From Patiria pectinifera (lineage: Eukaryota; Echinodermata; Asteroidea; Valvatida; Asterinidae): 64,000 nucleotides of DNA. The position numbers and the translations under genes were made by a program. The stretch is from assembly GCA_029964075.1 (NCBI GenBank), contig CM057130.1, positions 3,720,001 to 3,784,000 of the forward strand. The letters run 5' to 3'. Numbering within the stretch: the first letter of the stretch is position 1; each line of letters starts with the position of its first letter. Under the pieces are notes generated by a model, which saw only the letters and a program-made list of their open reading frames with translations, did not search any database and was not told where the DNA came from. This document shows positions 1-12,600 of this stretch, piece after piece.

Positions 1-499
1 AAAGCAAAAACTCTAACTAAACTTCATTATTAAAGAGGCAAGAGCTATCATTTTAGAAACGTTCTCTGAACAAGAACAAATACACTTTGAATTGCATAAT
101 GCGATTTGAGATTCAAGAATTTTAAATACTATAAATTGTGCAAAATTCTGCCTTATTAAGCTCATCAGCTAATCGATTCACTGCCCGATGATTATATGTC
201 AAATGTTGACAAATATTCACATAAGGTTGAACTACAGACAAAAAAATTGACTAGAGCGCAAATAGAACCTCCGACCTCCGCGCTGCCATATTTAATCTGC
301 AACCTCTGGTAGGCATTGTGGAGGTCGCAGGTTCGAATCCCCCTCAAGTCAATTTTTGTTTCTTAAACTTCACACTGATATAAAGTGCACCTACTCCATG
401 TTCCCTTTAAATTGGTAGATTTGACGCGTCGCAAATGTCTCTTTTTAAAAGGATTTCAAAGGAATGAGGGCATCAAGGAAAATGTACCCTGACTCTTAC
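1..499. other. Intron of gene A inside domain 28
   Basis: There is no exon. Bases about 270-350 include a tRNA-type B box (GGTTCGAATCC at 331-341), probably a decayed SINE head. Nothing else was recognised. Confidence 0.5.
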
Positions 500-618
500 C
501 TGAGTGTCAAAGCCTGTGATTGAGCCTGTGTATTCCGATGCGCCGACAGGGGCCCAGACTACACTCACAGATGTTGAGGTTAATCTACGCACCAATAGTT
601 GACCAGACGGTACAGTTG
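500..618 (-). CDS. Gene A exon 34: FN3 domain 28, first half (last exon in window)
   Basis: The exon is 119 bases, phase 1 to 0 (acceptor CATTTCAG, donor GTAAGA). It encodes LLVRRLTSTSVSVVWAPVG and TGSITGFDTQ. The second half should lie left of position 1, since no matching phase-0 exon is visible in 1-499. Confidence 0.83.
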
Positions 619-3600
619 CTGAAATGACAACAACAATTGTTTAATTTTCATTCACAAATAGACAGTTTACCCATTCCTATTGGTTGAGAGCCCATCACGT
701 GGTTGGTTTTAAATAAGGGAATAAAGGTGGGCTTGGGAGGTGTTAAACACTATGTTTAAGACTGGCTAGAATCTGTTATTGAATCATGACAGTATGACTT
801 GTGATTGAATTGTGACAGGATGACTTGTGATTGAATTGTGACAGGATGACTTGTGATTGAATTGTGACAGGATGACTTGCAATTGAATTGTGACAGGATG
901 ACTTGTGATTGAATTGTGACAGAACGACTTGCAATTGAATTGTGACAGTATGACTTGTGATTGAATTGTGACAGGATGACTTGTAATTGAATTGTGACAG
1001 GATGTCTTGTGATTGAATTGTGACAGGATGACTTGCAATTGAATTGTGACAGGATGACTTGTGATTGAATTGCGACAGGATGACTTGTGATTGAATTGTG
1101 ACAGGATGACTTGTGATTGAATTGTGACAGGATGACTTGTGATTGAATTGTGACAGGATGACTTGTGATTGAATTGTGACAGGATGACTTGTGATTGAAT
1201 TGTGACAGGATGACTTGTGATTGAATTGTGACAGGATGACTTGTGATTGAATTGTGACAGGATGACTTGTGATTGAATTGTGACAGGATGACTTGTGATT
1301 GAATTGCGACAGGATGACTTGTGATTGAATTGCGACAAGATGACTTGCAATTGAATTGTGACAGGATGACTTGTGATTGAATTGTGACAGGATGACTTGT
1401 GATTGAATTGTGACAGGATGACTTGCAATTGAATTGTGACAGGATGACTTGTGATTGAATTGTGACAGGACGACCTGCAATTGAATTGCGACAGGATGAC
1501 TTGTGATTGAATTGTGACAGGATGACTTGTGATTGAATTGTGACAAGATGTCTTGTGATTGAATTGTGACAGGAGGACTTGTGATTGAATTGTGACAGGA
1601 TGACTTGTGATTGAATTGCGACAGGATGACTTGTGATTGAATTGTGACAGGATGACTTGTGATTGAATTGTGACAGGATGACTTGTGATTGAATTGTGAC
1701 AAGATGTCTTGTGATTGAATTGTGACAGGAGGACTTGTGATTGAATTGTGACAGGATGACTTGTGATTGAATTGTGACAGGATGACTTGTGATTGAATTG
1801 TGACAGGATGACTTGTGATTGAATTGTGACAGGATGACTTGTGATTGAATTGTGACAGGATGACTTGTGATTGAATTGTGACAGGATGACTTGTGATTGA
1901 ATTGTGACAGGATGACTTGTGATTGAATTGTGACAGGATGACTTGCAATTGAATTGCGACAGGATGACTTGTGATTGAATTGTGACAGGATGACTTGTGA
2001 TTGAATTGTGACTGATTTATGACGTCTTGTGATGGCTTGGTTTGCAATTTTTACTGCCACTTCTCCTTACATGTTGACTGGGTGTAAGAAGCCGGTTCGC
2101 TGATGCGCTCTGAGTTGCCGACCCCACTCACTGTGACGACCTCAATGGTGTAGGCCGTGTTGGAAAACAACTGGGTCAGGTCAAAGTTCGTCTGGCTGAT
2201 GATATCGGATGTGACCTTCAAGGTGCCCTCGGCAAAGTAGGAGACCTGATGAATGATAAAAAAATAAAAAAATTAAAATAAAAAAAACGATTCTATTTTG
2301 ACAAGTTTGTGTCAATTCATTATTAAGCCTCTTCCTATAAAGATAGAGTATATCATTTGCAGCTTTCCAAAAAGTAACTGATAAATTATTGTTGAAAAGC
2401 ATACTTGGTTTAGAGATAGTTATGGCACTCTAACTCCCTGTGAAGTCATTTCCAAATATGCGTCTAAAGACGCATATTTGGAATTTTCCATCTGTAGTTC
2501 ATTTTTAATTCGGGGAAGTGGTGAATGGGTGCGCGCTGGCGTAGACAGGCCGCACATGCCGCGCTGGCTATTTTTTGTCGGTTCAGTGTGTGGCATCGCG
2601 CAGCTGCAATTGGCTGAGCGAGAACGTGTCCCGGACACCGATTTCGGGCTCAATTCAAAACATGACTCGGCAACTTTTGAATTGAAATCGAGATCCTAGA
2701 ATATTTTTTCTGGGAATATACAGCATTCACTGAGCGAAAACTTCATCAGGCTAGTTGTAAAGCACCCTTCTTTAGATTTTGAGCACTTGTGTTGCTTCAA
2801 ACGAAAACAAAATTGCACAAATGATAAACTCCAACCTGTAAATCGATAAAAATCCACTCTAAGGTTTGATGGATTTTGCTGGACTGAGGAGGGTAACGCA
2901 CAGCCAATATTATTGAGCATGATACCTAATGCCTCTTGTGTATAAATATAACACAATTTGCATTTCCTACACATTACAAAACGCATACAAAGTGAGACTT
3001 CCTACGGGAAACACTAAAAAAAACCTGACCCTGATTTATTTCTTGTTGCTATGGAGGGTTACCATGACAACCAACATTGAGGGCTTACCCTATATCCAGT
3101 GACATCACCATTAGGTCGGGTCCAGCGTACGGAGAGAGAGACAGGCATGGCAGAACCCACGGGAGTGTTTGGATTCACCGGTGGATTGGGGACTGAAAAA
3201 GGCAAAAATGTAACAAATTAACAGCAGAGATGAAGCTGGCATATGAGAGAACAAAATCGGACAATAGATGTAACAAAAATGTGTGTCCAAAATGTGAGCC
3301 ACGCTGCAGTTACACATGTACATGTACTCACATAATGTACAATAATGCCCAATTTCCAGACACCGCCTCTTGTAAATTTTACAATGACAAAAATGTTCAG
3401 TGTTTTTGTAAAAATTAAAGAGCATGAAATACGGCAAGAGTAACGCACTCATCAACAAAGAAGATCACTTCTTACTTGAGAAAGTCAGTGAAAAAGTTTG
3501 AAAGACAAGGGCACCTTTCATGACACCGTACCATTCAATCATGTCCATGATTCATAAACTAACTCCACTAACGCGTGTGGGAAAAATCTGGCATCGTCGT

Positions 3601-6600
3601 CTTTTTCTTCCAACAATTGCTAGTGAAATGTATTATTTAGGCCTATGCTCTCTTCGCCATCTTCAAGGTAATCATTGTGATCTTTAAAGCATTGTATTTT
3701 AACTAAATCTTAAACCTCTGAAAATCACACAAAATGTTAGATTTTATCCACTGCATCATTCATGTGGCTACCCGTAACCAGCCGGCTGTGTGCTATCAGG
3801 CGGCGCGGTGTATGGTGGTACCGTTGCATATCATCGTGTGCTGTGCACGCACACACCACACACTGTATTACCGCGGGACGCAGTGATTTTTCCCTGCCAC
3901 AGGTCAATGTTTAACCTTTCATCCAGCCGGAAATGGGTTCTGATCAGTGTTTGCCTAGGTGTTTCTAACGTAGAAACACACCATTTACGACTAAAGAGAA
4001 TAAAACCACGTCTATAAATTGCTTCATTTCGTCTGTAAGTAGGGTCAGGGAACCAGGCAACAAGTACCAGAAAACTTAAAACAGGTCAGTGTAGCAATAT
4101 TTGCACAAAAATACTAACCCCGAAATCCATCCACTTCTAAAAATTACAGCAAAAGCAAATGTTGTATATCACCTTTAAACGCTTAAACAGACTGGTAAAC
4201 CAAACAGCTTCTGTAGGATCATGCAAAATAACTATAGGACTATAGGACTAAGACTTCTATAAAATCAAATCAATTAATTCTGTGACTTACAGGTTCGATC
4301 TGTGACTTCCCCTGACACGTCTGGCACCCCGACTGCCACTACACGGATGGTGTACTCTCTCCCCGGTGTCAGACCAGAGAAGACAGCCAATCTGTTTTCC
4401 AAGTTGATGGAAGGAATTCCTTCGTTAGGCGTGATGCTGACAGTGTGTTGTATGAAGCCGACGAGGCCGGACGCGTCGCCCCAGAAGACCGTGATGGTGG
4501 TGGTGGTTGTATCTTGGACGGCGAGCTGTGCAGCAGCAAGTTGACCTGTTGATAAATTCACATTAATTTATTAGTCTGTGTGCCGAGCCCTAAACTGCCC
4601 TGCTTGTTTTTTCTTCGTGACGTCTAAACTCCATTATACACTCTATGGTTTAGGGATTCCTCAGCAGTTAAACACAATGTGATACAATGTAGTAACCGCT
4701 AGGCCATGGAGTGTCATGGCCTAGCGGTTAAGAACACCGGACTCAAGCTCTGGTGTTTCAGAGGCAACAGTGGCGTGGGTTCGAGACCGCCGGGTGGGCA
4801 CTTGTGCCCTTGAGCAAGACACTTAACCATTATTGCTTTGTCCTTCGGATGGGACGTAAAGCCGTAGGTCCTGTGTGTTGTGTAATCCAATGCACACTTA
4901 TTGTGTTCTCTCACGTTAAGAGAAGGGGTTTGCCCCGGTGTTTCTGGCCTTCTGTATAAACTCCCACGCGGAGTATTTAGGAGATGAACCAACCAAGAAC
5001 CAAATACAGAGCTATCTCCTAAGGGGGTAAAACGCAAGACACTTTTTTAAAAGAAACGCCGACAGTTATTTTTGAGATCATCTGTCGGGCAGAGTTGTCA
5101 TCAAGTTATCACAAGTCAATCTCAAGTCAATCTCAAATGAAGTGACGAGCTATGCAAGGCCCTTCCTGTGTTACCGTTCATCCCCCCCCCCCCTTTACTG
5201 CTGACCTGACTTATGATTTGACTTGAAAGTTGATATTGTGATTGACTGGATTACAAGTCTGCAGCAGCATTATTATTGTTTTTTCCTGCCCGATACCTGT
5301 TTCTGCGGTAGCAGTTGTCGGACTGCTGTACGTCTCCTCGCCCTCGGGTCCACTCACGGTCACCACAGCGAAGTTGTAAGTGGTCTGCGGTTCGAGTCTC
5401 TTCACGGTAAACTGACGCAGCTGGTCCTTCTCTACAAACCCTGATATGACTTCAGGGCCTCCTGCAGCAGTGTACGATATCCTGGGGTGTGTGTGTGTGG
5501 AGGGGGAGGGGGGGAGAGAGAACGTGAACAAACGTTATGGATCTGAACCCAGAACCAGACGATTGCAAGGTATAAAAAAACTCTTCAAGTTTAATATGAT
5601 TTTTTTTCTTTCAGCATCAGTGAACCTCTTCTTTTCCTTTAATTTTTAGTCTTCTACACCTCGTTCCATAGTCCTTTACTTAAAGTGAGGCCAAGTCTCA
5701 ATCTTTTGTCTAGAACTATATATGGGAACAAGCTGACAAGCTGGTGTAGAATGAGCAATGAGTGAACAAATGGTGTGGATCTGAACCCAGAACCTGTCAA
5801 CTGCAATTCCAAAGGTCCGAGGTATAAAAAAAAACTCTTCAAGTTTAATATAATTTATAGAATTATATATGGGAGCAAGCCGACAAGCTGGTGTAGTAAG
5901 TTTGCAAACCCGTTTTTGGACACGGCTTTCATTTTCAGCCTTGTGAGGAACAACTTCCGTTCCTAAAGAAAATCTTTGTATAAAACTGACTCCATGGACC
6001 TAGCTTGTTCATCCTCTGCATGAATGCTTTTAACTCGAACGTGAAGTTGAACACATTTCAAATCTGCAATTTTGCAGTCAGTGTTTTGTGGCGTCCTACT
6101 TGCCCATAGTGGACTGTGAAACTTTGCCAGAAATGTGAGGTATAGAGGAAAAGCATACACACACATGAATGCCGCCAATATGATATTTACAATTTGAAAT
6201 AATCCTGAAATCAGGCAATTGCAAGAAGGACTTACATCCCTGCAGATGATTTCATGAAACAGTGCTTTACTTACACCATGATTAGGACTTACGCAACAAA
6301 TTCGTTCCGCAGCAGCACAATAAACTTAGGATCAATGTCACGAAATGTGGCGTAGCTGCGCAACATTTGAAAGTAATCTAAACATCTTGGAAGAGGATAA
6401 TAACAGCATTTTCGACGGTTGTTTGTGTATGATTTTGCTTGGTCACAAAACATTAATTGAATCTTGAATTGAAGTTTGAAAACAGTTTTGCCCGACTTTT
6501 ATTCGGAATAGTGCGGCAACTCCAAAAATTCTGTCACAAGTCAAATCGCACTCCATTTACCTCAAACACACAGCTATGAGTGTCTTGTATCAACCTTGAT

Positions 6601-9600
6601 AAGTTGTGCAATGGCAAGCTCCACAACGATTACGATTTGCTGGTAAAATAGTTCATTTGGAGTCGCTACGCTACAACTTACGCCACCTAAAATGATTGTG
6701 CAAGTTACGCCATAATTTGTGGCGCATGTCGTGGACTTACGCACTATGAAACTTTCGTGAAATGTGTCGTAATTGAAACGTTGCGCACTGTGAAATGTTT
6801 CGCAACTTACCCAATAAATTTATGGCGCAAAGGGAGTCATGCCATTGCGTAAAGTTTCATGAAATCGGCTGCTGCACCTAACATTCACATTCAGGTATGA
6901 ACTGGCCTTACGGTGGATTTATCGGAATCTGTCAACATGTGAAGAATCACTGCATATCCCAGCCCTACATTCACATTGATGCTTGGTATTTTTACTACGA
7001 AGGGAACACTAGTGCATAGAACAATTTCACTTTTACATTATTACTATTATTATTATTATTATTATTATTATTTATTCGGCCAAAACATTCAAAATACAAA
7101 CATGTACATGTACATACAAGGTAAGAAATGTCATACATCAAGGACAGTCAAGATGAAAGATAAATTGTGTAACAAATACCAATCAAAAAGAATAGATGTG
7201 TATAGGTGCAGTAGGTAAGAATGAGATGGGGAAGAAATGGGGGTGGGGATGAGGAATGTATAGAAGGGGAGCGGATTGGGGAAGAGTGGAAGTGGGAGGG
7301 AGTTCAACAAGCAGAGTAAAGACAATCCAATCTAAGATGGCCAGGATGAACAAAAGTGAAAACACTGTGACTCAAAAGCCTGTTCATCCAATCCTAGGTT
7401 GGTAACATGAAATAACTTTAAAATATAACTATTAAATACAAGTAATATGAGAAGTTAAAAATAAATCTGGAAATTAAAAATGCTATAATAATGGAGGGTA
7501 ATATATATGAATAAATAAATGGGTAAATAAGTCAAGGGTAAACATAGTCAAGTCGCACACTAAAATGTGTAAATTAGGGCTTTACCTGTATCTATCAAAG
7601 ATAGGATCGTTCTGGAAACCATCCCAAACAATGTCTGCTGTCAGAGCTGTTGTACTGTCAACTGAGACCGAGGGGACTGCTTCGGGTACTGTGTGACAAT
7701 AGTACAATAGAACAGTTATAAACGTGTGCCGTAAAACTGGAAAGGGCCAAGTCGAATGATGATGGTCCGAGCCAGAGTTGACAAACTTCAAATTTTGTTG
7801 TTCGTCCATTTTACATTATAAACCACTTCAGGCCGTCTCTATGGGAAATGCAGCGCGCAGTGATTAAACGGCGGTTTTAAAACCATCCACTCGACAGGCT
7901 CTCGACCAATAGAGTACCAAAGTGCGACGTCATTTTGAACGGGTAGTGTAGTGTAAACGAATGGAGTACGCGCGCGTGTTGGTTCACGGGCTGAATCACG
8001 CGCTAATGTCTTTTACACACATAATTGTGCGCATAATGTATTCACTTCGGTACTCAATACAGGGTGAGTCAAAAAACACGAAACCCAAATGTCGGGACCA
8101 TTATTTTATTGAAGTTCTGCAGGTAGCACTTCCAAAATCTTGGGTATGAAAGCTCAATGCATCAGCTTTCTATTAGCACAAGAATCATTCAAATCACTCA
8201 TGTACTTTTCAAGTTACAGAATTTAAACACAACCACTGTTTTAGAGTTCTGTCCAAGGATCACAAAACAGGTGTGCATTCTTTCAGCAAAATGAAAACAA
8301 TTCACACACATACCTATGTGATTTGCTTTCGTTTTGCTGAAAGAACACTTACATTTTGTGATCCGTGGACAGAACTTTAAAACCGTTGTTGTGTTTAAAA
8401 TATTGTAACTTGAAAACTACATGAGTGATTTGAATGATTCTTGTACTAAAAGAAAGTTCACGAATACAGCTTTTATATGTTAGATTTTGAAAGTGCTACA
8501 TGTAGAACTTCACTAAAACAGTGGTCCCGACATTTGGGTTTCATTTTCTTTTACTCACCCTGTAGAATGGTGAAATGAATATTCATAAGTGAAGTCCTAT
8601 CTTACGTGTTCTCTGGGCAATGCTAGTCTGCTGACTCTGGCTGGCACCCTCGAAGAAGTAGATGAGTAGTATGGTGTATTTCCGCCCGGGGGTCAGGTCA
8701 GTGAAGGTGTAGAAGGGGTCGTCATTGTTGACGGTCTCGTCGAACACCGGCTCAGTGTCAATACGAAGGAGGTAGGGCAGCACCACGCCGGACAAGAGCC
8801 CCCAGGTGACTCGGATCTCGGTCGTGTTTACTTCCTTGACGACCAGGACACCAGGGGAGGTGGCTGGATGAAAATTTAAAAAAAAAATTAAAAATTTTTT
8901 TTAAAAAAATGACAAAATATTCAAAGGATATTCAAAGGTGCCTAGAAATATTAATTTTGATAATGGTAAAATAGTGTGAAGTGTTCTTATGAAAGCTGAT
9001 GGAACTGGGCAGGCCATGAATATATAACAGTTACAGATTTAAAAAAAAGTGATATCTTCTCTTTTCAATTGCTTGTTTTTTATTTTATCGCAATTGGAGA
9101 GTTTAATAAGTTTACAACTGAAGTTTCTAATTGAGGGGGTCGTTTTTTGGTGATGCCATTAATGTGATCATATATGTAATACCAAGAAAAAGGGCCGTTT
9201 TTCAGATAACAGATTTCGTCTTTTTGTTTGTCACATTGTGAAGATACTAGAGATGGGAAATTTGAGGACAATATAACCCATCAACAAGCTTTTTTTTACC
9301 TCATTTTTTACCCTTGGATATGTTCTATGCCTCCTTTTGTCGGATTTGGCCAGCTGATTTCCGGCCATTAAACATGTGGCCTTGGGATTTTAATAACATT
9401 ACCGAGACTGTATAGGTTTCTCTCAAATGACGTCATTTCCTACAGACCAGCCACGTGCATCGGCATTTTGAGCGTCAACTTGCATAATGCGCATATTTCA
9501 AGCACATTTCGACTAACAAGAGCATGTGTTTGGAACATTTTCAACACTGCGCAATGCATGCTTGACTGAGTAAAATACGCATCTGCAGTTCTCTTACAGA

Positions 9601-12600
9601 GACGGCCGTCATTGAGAGACCTGTTCTAACTCTAAAGGGAGACAATCTGAGATTTTGTGTTACACGAGTCAATGAGAACTCATTCTTTAAAATGTAAGGT
9701 TAAATTTATTTCAGATGACATTGATCTAGATGACAATCAACCCACTTGTTCGTGCACACAAGTCCTCCGGTGCACTGGGCAAACCGTATAAATTGGTCGA
9801 CACCGTGGTCACGGTAAACTTGTAAAGAGTGTCGGGCGTCAGACCCTCTACGGTTGCCGTGGTGACCCCCTTGGCAACCTGGAACGTTGCTGGCTGTTGT
9901 CCGTCGGCAGGATAATAATCGACCTCGTAGTACTCAAAGTTTTGGTTCACAGGAGGGTTCCAACCAAACATTATTGAGCTCACATCTCTGGATAAGGTTT
10001 GGAGATTCCGCACTGGCTCAGAACCTGAAACACAAGACATTTATCAACGATAATGTAGTGCTCCTACTGAAAGGTTCCCAGCTAACCAAATTCCCTGATT
10101 TCTTTTACCCGACGTTTCCCTTTCCAAAAATAACCTTAGATCTTTCACTTTTAACGAGTTTGCTGGGAAGTCGAGAGGTCGTTAGAGGTGCATGTAGCTC
10201 AGACTCTTGTTATTGTATTTCACTAATTGATTATTCAGCAATTTCAATTTTACAAATCTACATTTCTAACTGAGACCAGCAATGCGCCAACATGCAACTC
10301 CAGCCCCCTTCACCAGAGATAAAACTCAGACTAAAACTAAAACATTCACATTAAAAAAAATTTCACCTGAGCAAAACAAATTAAAAATCCAAAAACTTAA
10401 TAAACAGTGACAAGATTATTAAATGAGATTATTTTTCGGTAATGATACCATCCCCGCCCCCCTACAAAAAACAAAAATTTCAATCTTATTAAAAAACAAT
10501 ATTTTTTTTAAAGATTAGTAATTTCCCACAAACTTGAAGTCCTTAGAAATTTGTTTAGGCCAGCCAGCACAAAATCGGTTGAAAGTCACACGGCCGTATT
10601 CTGAAATACTGCCTATAATGTTTTGTACAGGCACAAATTGTCAATTACTATTCAGATTTAGGCATTAGAAGTTTGAATATATTTAAATAATTTAATATAT
10701 TTCACTTCCAATTCAGTAAATCTGTAAATTTCCTGAGGAACTCATTTGGGAAACTTTCACAATAAATTTCTTGTTTCTATTTCAAAGTTTTTGAGACCTA
10801 ACAAATTGGGATTGAAAGCAGCTTTCAGATTTTGTCTGATTCCTCTATTTTACACACCGTTGGAAAGTTTATATCAATGGCGTTTCCAATCAGCCAAGAA
10901 TTTCCAAAATTTTTCCCCCAAAAATTGATCCAAGTGAACCATGAACCATGGCGTAGGTCATCCAACGTACTTGTTTTGTATCGCCCTTCAAAGTCTCCAT
11001 TTGGCACTTGGTTGAAGGAAACTCGGATGTAGTAAGCCTGTCCGGGACTGAGCGGCACGTCCTGTTGTTGGACCTTGACTGAGTCGAAAGTGTTATAGAA
11101 GACCGGCGTGTTCTGATCGTCCATGATGATCTGGTCGTAGTTGGGGCGTGGCGGTTGCTCCCATATGTACGTCAGATACACCTTGAATTCAATGTTTTCA
11201 AAGTTAGCGGGGAGCCAGGCAAATCCGAGGGTTGTTGGTGTGTGCTTGTAAGGGTAGATGGTCAGGCCCTGCATGGAACCTGCAAACAAACAAAAAGGAA
11301 ACAAAGAAAGTGATTGTTTTGGGAAACATTGAGTGAATAGAATCAATTTTTTTTTAAGGCAACCTCCAAAAATGAACACACAGTATTTTTTTTTTATTGT
11401 TGAACAAAGAAATTGACTGGCACAGGGTTTGAACCTGCAAACTCCAACAGGTTCAAACCCTGCTCCATTCATTTTTTTTTTTGGGGGGGGGGGTTTAACT
11501 TTGAAATATATTATGATGCAAGTCAGTTTCCCTTTGGGTTTACTTATTATCAAACTCCAAAGGGTTTTTAAAAGGACGATACTGATCGTAAGACTTTTGA
11601 CAAAGAACTACCTGAGTGAGAATTGAAAAAAATTATCTGACAAAAAAAAAATTATCATGTTACTCAAGTTCCTTTTATGCTTCCCCATAAAATTTTCTGT
11701 TATATGGGGCATGAAAGATGTATTTTGAGTTTACGCTAATGACAGTTCTTCCACTCTTGTAGTCATTGGTTCTGATTTTGGATGCTGGGACTGGTACTGC
11801 CTTATGGAACTAGCATTCACCAGGAGAAATTCCTGGACAAAATACGACAAATTTACCGAAATAGACCTGATTTGTATATCATTATAATTATTATAATTGG
11901 TTTATTTTATAAAAATCATATTGCAGCAAAATGCTGAATTACATGACATTTACAGTTTTCAATAAAAAAGACAGCCAACACAAAAGATTATTTAAAAAAA
12001 AAAACCAAAACAGGATATTACATTTACATTGGATAATAAGAGTTTTTAAATTGAAGATAAAACATTTAGTTATATAAAAATACAGTGAACAGACAAATTG
12101 ATTAACGATTGACAATGGTGGGGCCGTAATTGCATTATTTCTTGTTCAACAACTCAGTCATGTAAGGCAGGGGGCTAGTTCTGAATCTGTTGGTGCTGCA
12201 CCTATATGGTTTGAATTTAGTTTGGGTTCTGAGGGTCATTGATGATTTGTACTCATTTGTACTCATGTATATCATGGACTAGCTGTGTGAGGTCGCTGTT
12301 CTCGTTTCGTGTACATGTGAGTGCATAGCGTGAACGCGTCGTAAGTTCCTTGTCAACAGTTTAAACAAGTTTAAGCCATAAAAATGAATTAAATGAGACT
12401 ATAATACCGAGACAATGTGTGTGAAGTTATAAATGGAATACGCATGGATTAAATATTAATTAGCCTGGAGTACTGCAGCTGAAATGTTGAAGTAGGTAAC
12501 AGTCCACAGCGAGCTTGTTCTCCTTTCAAACTGCATCATACGTCTGCCATTTTGTTTTATATTTTACAAACTTTTCAAGAGGAGAACCGACAACTCTTTG

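Noticed and set aside
756..2060. Long minus-strand open frames of 214-434 codons
   Set aside because: They are translations of the 26-bp minisatellite in three frames at once, inside a gene A intron, with no splice or domain support.
10825..11553. A single 242-codon coding exon
   Set aside because: Only 10971-11279 has FN3 content and in-phase splice sites; the extensions are intron sequence open by chance.
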